DNA from: Opitutus sp. GAS368
GTDB lineage: Bacteria > Verrucomicrobiota > Verrucomicrobiia > Opitutales > Opitutaceae
Direction of reading: 5' to 3'
DNA: 34,114 bases
Assembly (NCBI GenBank): GCA_945868215.1
Contig: CAMBLN010000012.1
Coordinates: 1 to 34,114 of the forward strand
Position 1 is the first letter of the stretch. The number at the start of each line of letters is the position of its first letter. Under the pieces are notes generated by a model. The model was given only the letters and a program-made list of their open reading frames with translations, did not search any database and was not told where the DNA came from. Of the stretch, positions 8,698-19,433 are shown piece by piece. The translations under genes and the position numbers were made by a program.

Positions 8698-11535
8698 TTA
8701 ATTGGTCACCAGCCGCGCCCGGCCCCACGCGGTCCGGTGCGTGGAATTGTCATGGTTGCCGTTCCACATGAGCTGCTGGATGCGCAGATGGCCGTCGTCG
8801 CTGTTGTTGATCGCCAAATCAAAAAGGAACTCCTTCCCGCTTTCCGGCGTGACTCCGAAGATCGACCAGGGCAACGCGGCCGCGATCACGTAGCCCGAGC
8901 CCGCCACATCCTTCACGACCGTCGCGCGGAATTCTTTCGCGAGCCTCCGTCCATCCGCCTCTCCGCCTGCAAGCGCCACGAACACGGGCGCCTTTTCGGC
9001 GGCCCCGAGCATCACCTGGCGATCGTCGAAAATGATGCCCGCGTTCGTCGTCAGGTCTTTGCCTCCGACGAACAACTCCACTCCGTCCCCGCTCCAAAGG
9101 GCGCCGTGTTCTTTTTTGTTTTGCAGGGGCGTCGGGTCCTTGACCTGGACGTGCACGTAAAGGAACCGTTCATCCCAGCACAGGCGGAAGTCGCCGCGCA
9201 GCCCCGGATTGGGCAGCCCGCTGACGAGCCGCGCGCTGTCCACCGGCTCGGTGGGGACGCCGGGCCAGTTGGTGGTGGTGCCGTCGAGAGCGATGTCCGG
9301 CGGAGCGCGATGCACGCGCACGACTCGGTTGGCTCCCGCTGATTTCTGCCCCGTGAATTTCGGGTCCTGAAACGCATACGGCGCCTCCTTGCCGAGCATC
9401 ACGTCGTAGAGCCGGTCGTTCGTGAGCTTCGCGGCCGCGACCAGATCCGCGTAGGGCCGGTCGGTCACGTCCACCAGTCCGGTGTTGCCGCCTTCGCCGT
9501 GGAAACCGGAGAACCACCGTCCGGTGATGGACTGGTCGGCGTAGATGAACCATTCGGAGCCGACGACAAACGGCAACGAGGCGGACTGTTCGACGTAGTT
9601 GCGGTAGGCGTGCCCGCGGTCGGCGAGCGTCTTCACCTCGATGGCGCCGCCGCCCAGCCCGTTCTCTGTCGATCCGTAGTGCCACTCGCTTAGAATGATC
9701 GGGCGCCCGCCGCTCCACTCGTGGGCGCGCGTCAGGAAGGCTTTATCGATGCCGTGCGTGTAATAGTTGATGCTGACGACATCGACGTATTTTCCGCCGA
9801 TGCGCACGACGTCCTCGTGGCCGGAGGTGCCGGGTGTCCAGCGGCTGCCGATGAGCAGATGATTTGAGTCGTATTTCTTGAACGTGTCGCGCACGAGCGC
9901 GTAGTAAGTTTCCAAATACAATTTCAGGAACGCGTGCATGTCGGCGGCGCCGGCCTCGGTGCGCACAAACAAGGGCGCATCCTTCGCGGATTCGAAATCC
10001 GCAAAGGCTTCCGCGGGCTTCCAGGCGGCGTTGAACGCGGCGATGTCTCCGTATTTTTCACGAAGCATCTCCACGAGCCGGACTTTGGCGGCGACGTTCG
10101 CCTTGTAGGCGGGGATGAGCCGCGGGAGCGACTCGAAGTGTTGCTCGTTGCCGAGGAAGAATCCGATGAGCAGCGGATCGTTCGCGACGGTCGGCAGGTA
10201 GGTCGCAAAGGCCTTGTCTAGAGCGCCCGCCGTCTCCGGGGCGAAGGGATCGATCAACTTGGCCGCGCCGATCTGGTCGGGCAGGACCTTGACGCCCTTC
10301 GCGCTTTCGATGGGAAGGCCCGCAGTGTAGGGCACGCCGAGGCGGCGGGTGGTGTCGTTGGTGACGGAAAAGGCACCGGTGCTGTTGAAACCCCACGCAC
10401 GCAGGCGCGTGATCGACTGCGCGAGCCACTCGTTCTGGTCGTAGGGTTTTCCATACTTGCGAATCCAATTGGCGATCTGGAACGACAACACACCGGGGTT
10501 GCCCTTTTTCCACGCGGTGGCGAATTCACCGTTGGTTTCGGGCAACCATTCGTAGGTGTGCTCGCGCCCCTTCACCACCGTGTAATCGTCGATGTTGTGA
10601 AGGCCGCACACTGCGATGTGGAAAAACACATTGCCCTCGGGCGTGACCAAAACCTGCCGGTTTCCGGCCTGTCCGACGTGGAAGAACCCCGTCTTCTTCA
10701 ATCCATGGACCACCCCGCTGCCGGCGATCCCGCCATAGGCGTCTTTCTCCGGTCCGCCTGGCGCGGGCAACGCGGCGCGCTGCTCGGCGATATCATCACG
10801 CAACTCCTGGTCACTCTTCACCTTGCCCGGATAATCTTTCCGCGCGCTCTGGCCGTAACGGTCCACGAGGAACTTCCGCGGCGACGCCTCATCCCCTTTG
10901 GCGGATGCTGCGACCACCGGCGCACTCAGGCTGAAAACGACCTCGCCTTCGGTCTTTCCCTGAATGTCCGCATAAAAAATATAAACGTAGGAAGCTCCCC
11001 AGCCATGCACGCGGTTGTCCTGCAATTGGTGAAAACCCCAGGGCGTGGTGAGCGAAAAACCGTAGTCCAGCGGATCCACCAGGGTGATGCGCGTGCCCGG
11101 ACCTTGGCCCACAAACTGTCCGGCCGGCTCCGGGGGGATCGCCGCAAGCCCTGCCGACTCGAACGCATAACGCCCGCCTTGGTTGAATTTAATCGGTAAC
11201 ATGATCGCGAACTTCAGGCTCTTCGCCGCCGCCGGCGCTCCGGTGAACCGCACCGCAAGGCGCGAGCCCGCGGCCTCCGCCCGGTAAACCGCGGCCATTC
11301 CCGACGCGTAAACCGCCTTCGCCGTTCCGTCTCCATCGGTTGAATACGACGGCTTTTCGTCCTTGCCGCCGGTCAACATCAGCACCGGCCCCTCCAGCGT
11401 GAACCGGCCCGCGCCGGGCACCGTGATCGCGACGCCTTTCTCCTCGATGGAAAAAACCGCCGGCTTCTCCGGCCGGGACCACGCGCACGCGGTGAGGACA
11501 AAAAACAGGGAAAGACCGATCAGCGGAAATCTCAT
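8698..11535 (-). CDS. glycoside hydrolase (clan GH-A, agarase/GH42-like) lipoprotein with CBM9-like C-terminus
   Basis: This 945-residue protein starts at the ATG at 11535, which places a signal peptide with a lipobox (LTAC, followed by AWSRP) at the N-terminus, so it is probably a lipid-anchored exported enzyme. The central part resembles beta-agarase and GH42-type TIM barrels, with VLVTPEGNVFFHIAVCGLHN, LRAWGFNSTGAFSVTND, IGFFLGNEQHFE and REKYGDIAAFNAAW. The likely acid/base is E464 (GNEQ) and the likely nucleophile is E617 (LSEWHYG). The last ~190 residues look like a CBM9-type sugar-binding module (WDERFLYVHVQVKD, GVELFVGGKD, ALPWSIFGV). The substrate is unknown; an algal or plant polysaccharide is plausible. 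A palindromic site shared with the GH30 gene lies 57 bp upstream of the start. Confidence 0.8.
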   Translation of the reverse strand: MRFPLIGLSLFFVLTACAWSRPEKPAVFSIEEKGVAITVPGAGRFTLEGPVLMLTGGKDEKPSYSTDGDGTAKAVYASGMAAVYRAEAAGSRLAVRFTGAPAAAKSLKFAIMLPIKFNQGGRYAFESAGLAAIPPEPAGQFVGQGPGTRITLVDPLDYGFSLTTPWGFHQLQDNRVHGWGASYVYIFYADIQGKTEGEVVFSLSAPVVAASAKGDEASPRKFLVDRYGQSARKDYPGKVKSDQELRDDIAEQRAALPAPGGPEKDAYGGIAGSGVVHGLKKTGFFHVGQAGNRQVLVTPEGNVFFHIAVCGLHNIDDYTVVKGREHTYEWLPETNGEFATAWKKGNPGVLSFQIANWIRKYGKPYDQNEWLAQSITRLRAWGFNSTGAFSVTNDTTRRLGVPYTAGLPIESAKGVKVLPDQIGAAKLIDPFAPETAGALDKAFATYLPTVANDPLLIGFFLGNEQHFESLPRLIPAYKANVAAKVRLVEMLREKYGDIAAFNAAWKPAEAFADFESAKDAPLFVRTEAGAADMHAFLKLYLETYYALVRDTFKKYDSNHLLIGSRWTPGTSGHEDVVRIGGKYVDVVSINYYTHGIDKAFLTRAHEWSGGRPIILSEWHYGSTENGLGGGAIEVKTLADRGHAYRNYVEQSASLPFVVGSEWFIYADQSITGRWFSGFHGEGGNTGLVDVTDRPYADLVAAAKLTNDRLYDVMLGKEAPYAFQDPKFTGQKSAGANRVVRVHRAPPDIALDGTTTNWPGVPTEPVDSARLVSGLPNPGLRGDFRLCWDERFLYVHVQVKDPTPLQNKKEHGALWSGDGVELFVGGKDLTTNAGIIFDDRQVMLGAAEKAPVFVALAGGEADGRRLAKEFRATVVKDVAGSGYVIAAALPWSIFGVTPESGKEFLFDLAINNSDDGHLRIQQLMWNGNHDNSTHRTAWGRARLVTN

Positions 11536-11591
11536 GGGTAATAGGGTGGAAACCGAAAACGCCCGCAGGTTGCGCAAGCGCGACTCTTGAA

Positions 11592-11607
11592 GCAGTTAAC
11601 AGTAAAC
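11592..11607. promoter_or_regulatory. candidate LacI-type operator upstream of the GH lipoprotein gene
   Basis: The sequence GCAGTTAACAGTAAAC contains the odd palindrome GTTAAC-A-GTAAAC with one mismatch. It matches the site upstream of the GH30 gene (13025-13040, read on the minus strand) at 14 of 16 positions. GTTAAC half-sites around a short centre are typical of LacI-family regulators of sugar genes. No such regulator is encoded in the window. Confidence 0.55.
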
Positions 11608-11653
11608 CAACCGATTTCCGATGCGTGCTTAAAAGAAATCCTGCCGCGTTGGT

Positions 11654-12976
11654 TCACCACGTGAACGTGGCGATCGAGCGCGCCCCGATCTCAATCCGCC
11701 CCTCGAATCCATCAAGCGCGATTTCCGCATCCAGCGAAAACGCGAGGGGATTGGCGACGACGAGCACGCGGGAGCCGTCTTCGTTTTGGAACAACAGCGA
11801 GAGCGCCGCCTGATCCCCTCGCAACGGTAGGCAGCGCGCCCCGGGGCGGACGAAATGCGCGAGGTGCTTCATCACGTAAAACTCGGGGTTGTAGGTGATC
11901 GCTCCCGTCGCTCCGTCCACCGTGATCATCGTGTTTTGTTTCCAACCCCAGGTGCTCTCTCCGCCGGGCGCCAGAATCATGTTCCAATACGCGTAGGCAC
12001 GGCAGCCTTGGTTGAAATAGTGCCACATCAGATCAAAAACATAGAAGGCGTAGGACCACGAATTGCGGCCGTCCCCGCATTCGTTCTCCGTCTGGATGAT
12101 CGGCAGCTCCGGCCAGTTCGCGCGGGTCTGCGCCAAGGCACCTTTCCCGTTCCACTGGTATCCCACGCCTTTCACCACGCGACGAACTTCCCGGTCGGAA
12201 AGCAGCGTATGCAGCCAGTTGTGATAACAATCTCCCTCAAGGCTCTCCGGCTGCCAACCCAGCAACAAGCCGCGCTCGATCGTGCCCGCCCAGATTTCAC
12301 ACCGTTCGCCCGCCGCCTCGAACCGCGGCCCCAGGTGATCGCGGATAAAATCACGCATGCTCGCCCCGGTCCACAGGCAGGAGGGAAACTTCTGGTCGGA
12401 GTTCGGTTCGTTCTGCACATGGAGCTGCCCGATCTCCACGCCTTCGTTCCGATAAGCCTTCACAAATTTCAACAGGTAGTCGGCGTAGGCCGCCTGCACG
12501 CGGGGCTCGGAACGAAGCCGGCTGCCATTGTATCGCGCACGCTCCTTCATCCACGCAGGCGGACTCCACGGCGATGCAAACAATCGCAACCCGGGTCGGA
12601 TCGCCTGCGCCGCACGGACATAAGGCAGCAGAAGCCGGTGGTCCCTATCGATCGAGAATCCCTCCATCGCATAATCGTCCGGCGTGTCCGCATGGCTATA
12701 CCAGTCGAGCGCGTAATCGCTCGCCCCGATGGGCAACCGGCAAAAATCAAACGCACACCCGTCGTCTCCGAACAAAGCGTTCACCACCTCCCGCTTCCCC
12801 TCTTCACCTAGCTTGAACAGTTCCCGTGCGCCGAGCTCGTTGAAACAGCCGCCAAATCCCAGCAAGGGCGGACCCGCGGGGCCGGCGATCTGCAGCAGGT
12901 TGCCCCCCAATGCCTTTGCCGTAACCGGCTTTGTTTCACGCCAAACACCTTCCGCCGTGCTGATCACACATTTCAT
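11654..12976 (-). CDS. glycoside hydrolase family 30 enzyme (glucosylceramidase/beta-glucosidase-like), cytoplasmic
   Basis: This 440-residue protein has the GH30 layout: a short N-terminal strand, LLGFGGCFNELGA, a TIM barrel, and a C-terminal beta domain that ends with its last strand. The acid/base is E190 in HVQNEPNSDQ and the nucleophile is E297 in IIQTENECGDG. Further family marks are FASPWSPPAWMK and YWNMILAPGGESTWGW. No signal peptide is present, so it should act in the cytoplasm on imported oligosaccharides, unlike the neighbouring lipoprotein enzyme. GH30 includes beta-glucosidases, beta-1,6-glucanases and xylanases; the exact substrate is not readable from sequence. It probably belongs to one regulon with the downstream gene through the shared upstream palindrome. 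Confidence 0.9.
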   Translation of the reverse strand: MKCVISTAEGVWRETKPVTAKALGGNLLQIAGPAGPPLLGFGGCFNELGARELFKLGEEGKREVVNALFGDDGCAFDFCRLPIGASDYALDWYSHADTPDDYAMEGFSIDRDHRLLLPYVRAAQAIRPGLRLFASPWSPPAWMKERARYNGSRLRSEPRVQAAYADYLLKFVKAYRNEGVEIGQLHVQNEPNSDQKFPSCLWTGASMRDFIRDHLGPRFEAAGERCEIWAGTIERGLLLGWQPESLEGDCYHNWLHTLLSDREVRRVVKGVGYQWNGKGALAQTRANWPELPIIQTENECGDGRNSWSYAFYVFDLMWHYFNQGCRAYAYWNMILAPGGESTWGWKQNTMITVDGATGAITYNPEFYVMKHLAHFVRPGARCLPLRGDQAALSLLFQNEDGSRVLVVANPLAFSLDAEIALDGFEGRIEIGARSIATFTW

Positions 12977-13024
12977 GGAGCGTTATCAGCATCCCGCCCG
13001 ATCCTCGCCACCAGCTGGCATTGT

Positions 13025-13040
13025 GTTAACGGTTAACTGC
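13025..13040. promoter_or_regulatory. candidate LacI-type operator upstream of the GH30 gene
   Basis: GTTAAC-G-GTTAAC (13025-13037) is a perfect odd palindrome followed by TGC. On the minus strand it reads GCAGTTAACCGTTAAC, nearly the same as 11592-11607. It lies 48 bp upstream of the GH30 start, a suitable place for repression or activation. Confidence 0.6.
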
Positions 13041-13054
13041 AAACGATCCGTTCC

Positions 13055-13371
13055 TTGTCGGAACAAAGACAGGCAGGCGCCGACCTCGCTTTCATCGCCG
13101 CAACTGACCGCATCCACTTCGCCAATCCCGATTTCACCCTCATCAACACGCTTCTCGGCATCGATCTCCTCGCCGACTCCAACCCTGGGACGCTCAACCT
13201 TCCACCGTCGCCACCCGCGTCAAACTTCCCCTCGAAGGCAAAACCAACCGCTTCGAGGGTTACCGTTGTATCGAAGAAGGCCGCCCGTTGATCCGGGGCA
13301 TGTATTCAATCGAAGGCTACAACGCCCTCGCCGACGTCAACACCCCAAGCCGCAACGGCTCCCCGCGGCGC
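13055..13371 (+). pseudogene. frame-broken gene remnant, family not recognised
   Basis: Two protein-like stretches lie in different plus-strand frames. From 13055 to about 13200 one frame reads with FIAATDRIHFANPDFTLIN and GIDLLADSNPG. From about 13200 onward a second frame gives TRVKLPLEGKTNRFEGYRC and IRGMYSIEGYNALADVN. Joining them needs one frameshift near 13200. Neither piece has a proper start or finish, and the second runs into the 3' end of the gene on the other strand. I read it as a decayed gene; a sequencing error is the alternative. No function is assigned. Confidence 0.35.
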
Positions 13372-13779
13372 TCAACCGCGGCGCGCCGCCGTCATCTCAA
13401 ACGGCACCACCGTCCCGCGATCTTGCTGCAGCCCGGGATTCGTGTTCCCCGTTTTCGCCGGCAGCGTCTCCCGGATCAGCACTTTTAATCTCCCGGTGGA
13501 CACCCGCAGACAAAACGTCCGCCGCAACCACCCGCGATTCGCCGGATGCTCGTTGAACCGCTCCGCCTCCGTCGCGAAATCACGCATCCGCTTCAATCCT
13601 TCCACGCCGTAAATCAGGTCAAAGTCCGCCGCGAAATAATTCTGATTCACCAACGGCAGCAGCCACTTGAACACGTGCGTCCTCCGATAAAGAACCCGGT
13701 TGAAAACTTCGCGCGCATAATGCTCCGGAGGGATATTGTTTTTCGCGCAAAAACACTCCGCAAAGGTAAGATTACTCAT
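13372..13779 (-). CDS. small protein of unknown function
   Basis: This 135-residue protein starts at the ATG at 13779; a 12-residue extension to a TTG at 13815 is possible but would run into the inverted repeat. It has no signal peptide or clear membrane helix. It is rich in aromatic and basic residues, with blocks such as HYAREVFNRVLYRRTHVFKW, YFAADFDLIYGVEGLKRMRD and HPANRGWLRRTFCLRVS. Similar proteins with a conserved AADFD...LRDF...HPANRG pattern occur in Opitutaceae as far as I recall, without a known role. It stands alone between the GH genes and secA. A perfect 13-bp inverted repeat 20 bp upstream of the ATG suggests its own regulation. Confidence 0.7.
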   Translation of the reverse strand: MSNLTFAECFCAKNNIPPEHYAREVFNRVLYRRTHVFKWLLPLVNQNYFAADFDLIYGVEGLKRMRDFATEAERFNEHPANRGWLRRTFCLRVSTGRLKVLIRETLPAKTGNTNPGLQQDRGTVVPFEMTAARRG

Positions 13780-13799
13780 CAGGGGTAGGGGGTATACCT

Positions 13800-13829
13800 G
13801 CGATGTTGTAAACAAATTTACAACATCGC
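13800..13829. promoter_or_regulatory. perfect 13-bp inverted repeat upstream of the small unknown gene
   Basis: The arms GCGATGTTGTAAA (13800-13812) and TTTACAACATCGC (13817-13829) are exact complements with a 4-base spacer, CAAA. The site lies 20 bp before the start of the 13372-13779 gene. It is AT-rich at its centre and has no T-run, so an operator is more likely than a terminator. The secA promoter should lie farther right, in 13830-14064, but no convincing -35/-10 pair is claimed. Confidence 0.6.
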
Positions 13830-14064
13830 CACATCATCGTGCGCAAACCCCATGCATTTGAATACAACCAAATACTCTGCATTACTTTAAATTTTAACAC
13901 ATCGATTTTATCGTCGTCGCATTCCGACGTCCAAACCCCTTATGCGCCCAATCCCATCCTCACTCCGCTTCCCCAGTCTCGCTTTCCTCGCCCCTCCCGG
14001 ACTCTTTCACCTCTGATTTTGTCGTTTGCCAAGCCCGCTCCCGAGCCTACGTTCCTGACCCTTC

Positions 14065-17055
<2,991 letters not shown>

Positions 17056-17059
17056 GAAA

Positions 17060-17081
17060 GTAGCGCAGGCTTCAAGCCTGC
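17060..17081 (+). repeat. intergenic repeat, copy 2 of 2 (GTAGCGCAGGCTTC family)
   Basis: This copy begins 5 bp after the secA stop and differs from 4864-4885 at one base (TTCAAG instead of TTCCAG). Its arms GCAGGCTT and AAGCCTGC are complementary. Its position inside the 3' untranslated region of secA, just before the terminator, suggests it is transcribed. Confidence 0.65.
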
Positions 17082-17093
17082 CTTGCCACCTCG

Positions 17094-17124
17094 AGCCGGT
17101 CGCCCCCCAGCGACCGGCTTTTTT
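17094..17124 (+). terminator. Rho-independent terminator of secA
   Basis: A perfect 10-bp stem, AGCCGGTCGC (17094-17103) with GCGACCGGCT (17110-17119), has a 6-base loop and is followed by a run of T to 17124. It is the best intrinsic terminator in the window and separates secA from the sulfatase operon. Confidence 0.93.
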
Positions 17125-17166
17125 GCGTCCTCCTCCAACATTGCCGCCCGGGCGGGATCCTGTTTT

Positions 17167-17195
17167 CATTAGCGGATAATTTCCACTAATGGAAA
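17167..17195. promoter_or_regulatory. nested palindrome over the start of the IclR-type gene, probable autoregulatory operator
   Basis: Two overlapping inverted repeats are visible. CATTAGCGGA (17167-17176) and TCCACTAATG (17182-17191) match at 9 of 10 positions around a 5-base spacer. TTTCCACTAATGGAAA (17180-17195) has perfect 6-bp arms. TTTCCA/TGGAAA half-sites recall the E. coli IclR consensus. The ATG start codon of the regulator (17189) lies inside, so bound protein would block transcription start or early elongation, and the transcript may have a very short leader. Confidence 0.6.
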
Positions 17196-17941
17196 CCAAG
17201 CCCCGCTCCGCCGCCTCCGCCGTCCCCGCCTTCGCCCGCGGACTCTCCGCCATGCGGCTCCTCGCCGACGAAGGTCCGCTCGCCATGGAGGCCGTCGCCT
17301 CCCGCCTGTCCCTCCCGCGCAGCTCCACCTTCCGCCTGCTCGAAACCCTCCGCGTCCTCGGCTACGCCGAACGCGACCCCGCCAAGCGCTACCGGCTCAC
17401 TTGGAGCTTCCGTCCCGACGAAATCAGCGCCTTTGCCCCCCGGCTTTCCTCCGCCATGAAGCGGCTCGCCGACGCCCTCGGCGTCACCATCGAGTGGTAT
17501 GAATCGTCCGCCCGCGGCATGGAATTACGCCTGCAACATTTCCCCACCCGCGCCGAGGTTCTCGTGCAGGCCCGCCCCGGCTTCGTCCGCGAATGGAACG
17601 CCGAACTCGATGCCGTCGCCCGCCTCGGCCACGCGCTCGTTCCCTCCGCCCCCGCTCTCAAAGCCGGCGTCCACCACTACATCCGCGACGGTCAAAAATC
17701 CCGTCTCCCGTTGCGCGAAGCCCGCGCCTTGCTCGCCGCAGCGCGCCAACACGAGTCCGCCTCCGACACCGCCTTCAACCCTTTCGGCGTCCGTCGCGCC
17801 GCCGTCGCCGTGCGCCTTCCCGGCGGCGTCCTCGCCGGCCTCCTCGTCGCCGCGTCTTCCCTCACGTTCGATCCCAAGGCCCCCACACCCGCGCGCCTCG
17901 TCGCCGCCCTCCGCGAAACCGTCGCCACCCTCGTCCGCTGA
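17189..17941 (+). CDS. IclR-family transcriptional regulator of the sulfatase operon
   Basis: This 250-residue protein has an N-terminal winged helix-turn-helix at about residues 10-70, with GPLAMEAVASRLSLPRSSTF as the HTH and RLLETLRVLGYAERDPAKRYRLT as recognition helix and wing. The rest is a ligand-binding domain, weakly conserved, with a SSLTFDPKAPTPARLVAALRE tail. It is the first gene of the cluster and lies 4 bp before the first sulfatase gene, so regulator and enzymes are probably one transcript. The ligand may be a sulfated sugar or a breakdown product; that is inference from context. Confidence 0.87.
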   Translation: METKPRSAASAVPAFARGLSAMRLLADEGPLAMEAVASRLSLPRSSTFRLLETLRVLGYAERDPAKRYRLTWSFRPDEISAFAPRLSSAMKRLADALGVTIEWYESSARGMELRLQHFPTRAEVLVQARPGFVREWNAELDAVARLGHALVPSAPALKAGVHHYIRDGQKSRLPLREARALLAAARQHESASDTAFNPFGVRRAAVAVRLPGGVLAGLLVAASSLTFDPKAPTPARLVAALRETVATLVR

Positions 17942-17945
17942 TCCC

Positions 17946-19433
17946 ATGCGCATCCTTTACATCGACATCGACAGCCTTCGCCCCGACCACCTCGGCTGCT
18001 ACGGCTATCATCGCAACACCAGCCCCGCCATCGACGCCCTTGCCCGCGAGGGCATGGTATTCCAGCGAGCCTACACGTCCGACGCCCCCTGCCTGCCTTC
18101 GCGCACCGCCCTCTACTCGGGCCGGTTCGGCATCCACACCGGCGTGGTCGGACACGGCGGCACCGCCGCCCAGCCCAAAATCGAGGGCCCCGGCCGCAAC
18201 TTCCGCGACCACTTCGACAACCAGGGCCTCGCCCGCCAGCTTCAAAAGCTCGGCCTCCACACCGCCATGATCAGTCCGTTCGGGCAACGCCACGCCGCCT
18301 GGCATTTCTACGCCGGCTTCAACGAAATCCACAACACCGGCCAGGGCGGCATGGAATCCGCCGAGACCGTCCAACCCGTCGTCGATCGCTGGCTCGCCGA
18401 CCACGCCGCCCGCGACAACTGGTATCTCCACATCAACTACTGGGACCCGCACACTCCCTACCGCACCCCCGCCTCGCTGGAAACCCCCTTCGCCGACGCC
18501 CCCATCCCCGCCTGGCTCGACGACGACGACCTCATCGCCCGCCACAACCGCCTCACCGGCCCGCACACGTCGCTCGACATCGACATGTATTCCGGCGACG
18601 GCAACCCCTCCTTCCCCCGCCACCCCGGCGCGATCACCGACCGCGCCTCCATGCGCCGTATGATCGATGGCTACGATCTCGGCGTCCGGCACGCCGACAA
18701 CCAGATCGCCTCCATCATCGCCACCCTCAAGGCCGCCGGCGTTTACCACGACACCGCCATCATCATCTCCTCCGACCACGGCGAAAACCTCGGCGAACTC
18801 GGCATCTACGGCGAACACGGCACCGCCGACGACACCACCTGCCGCGTCCCGCTCATCGTCAAATGGCCCGGCGGCGCCGTCGGCGTGAATTCAAAATTCC
18901 ACTACAACGTCGATCTCGCCCCCACGCTTATGGATCTCCTCGGCGGGGAATCCCAGCCGCTCTGGGACGGCCAGTCCTACGCCGCCGCCGTCACCGGCGG
19001 CACCGACGCCGGCCGCGACGAGGTGATCGTCAGTCAATGCGCCCACGTCTGCCAGCGCTCCGTCCTCTGGGACCGCTGGATCTACCTTCGCACCTACCAC
19101 GACGGCTTCCACCTGTTCCCGCAGGAGATGCTGTTCGACCTCGCCGCCGACCCGCACGAACAGCACAACGTCGCCACGCTCCACCCCGACATTTGCCGCG
19201 AAGGCCAGTGGCGTCTCTCCCTCTGGCACGACGCCCAGATGCAGCGCATGGCCCAAAACTCCACCGACGTCACCGACCCCCTCTGGACCGTCATCCGCGA
19301 AGGCGGCCCGTTTCACGCACGTGCCACCCTCCCCGGCAACCCCGGCGGCCCCGAAGGCCTTCGCCGCTACATCACCCGCCTCGAAGCCACCAACCGCGCC
19401 GACGGTGCCGCGCAACTCCGCTCCCGCCTATGA
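17946..19433 (+). CDS. sulfatase (alkaline phosphatase superfamily), CxPSR type, cytoplasmic
   Basis: This 495-residue hydrolase removes sulfate esters, probably from carbohydrate. The start ATG at 17946 leads directly into the metal-binding strand YIDIDSLRPDHLGCYGY. Cys49 in PCLPSRTALYSGR is the residue converted to formylglycine, with the CxPSR signature read by both FGE and anSME. The second metal site is formed by the IIISSDHGENLGE block. No signal peptide is present, so it should act inside the cell on imported substrate. It overlaps the next sulfatase gene by 4 bp (ATGA) and shares an operon with a maturase. Arylsulfatase A and N-sulfoglucosamine sulfohydrolase-like enzymes are the nearest style; the substrate is not assigned. 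Confidence 0.94.
   Translation: MRILYIDIDSLRPDHLGCYGYHRNTSPAIDALAREGMVFQRAYTSDAPCLPSRTALYSGRFGIHTGVVGHGGTAAQPKIEGPGRNFRDHFDNQGLARQLQKLGLHTAMISPFGQRHAAWHFYAGFNEIHNTGQGGMESAETVQPVVDRWLADHAARDNWYLHINYWDPHTPYRTPASLETPFADAPIPAWLDDDDLIARHNRLTGPHTSLDIDMYSGDGNPSFPRHPGAITDRASMRRMIDGYDLGVRHADNQIASIIATLKAAGVYHDTAIIISSDHGENLGELGIYGEHGTADDTTCRVPLIVKWPGGAVGVNSKFHYNVDLAPTLMDLLGGESQPLWDGQSYAAAVTGGTDAGRDEVIVSQCAHVCQRSVLWDRWIYLRTYHDGFHLFPQEMLFDLAADPHEQHNVATLHPDICREGQWRLSLWHDAQMQRMAQNSTDVTDPLWTVIREGGPFHARATLPGNPGGPEGLRRYITRLEATNRADGAAQLRSRL

Noticed and set aside
6407-8728. Long minus-strand open frame opposite ppk1
   Set aside because: Same GC-bias artefact; Gly/Glu/Val-rich low-complexity product without domains, opposite a clear PPK.
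8698-12976. GH genes plus sulfatases as one polysaccharide utilisation locus with SusC/SusD
   Set aside because: No TonB-dependent transporter or SusD-like gene is present, and secA with its terminator separates the two groups.
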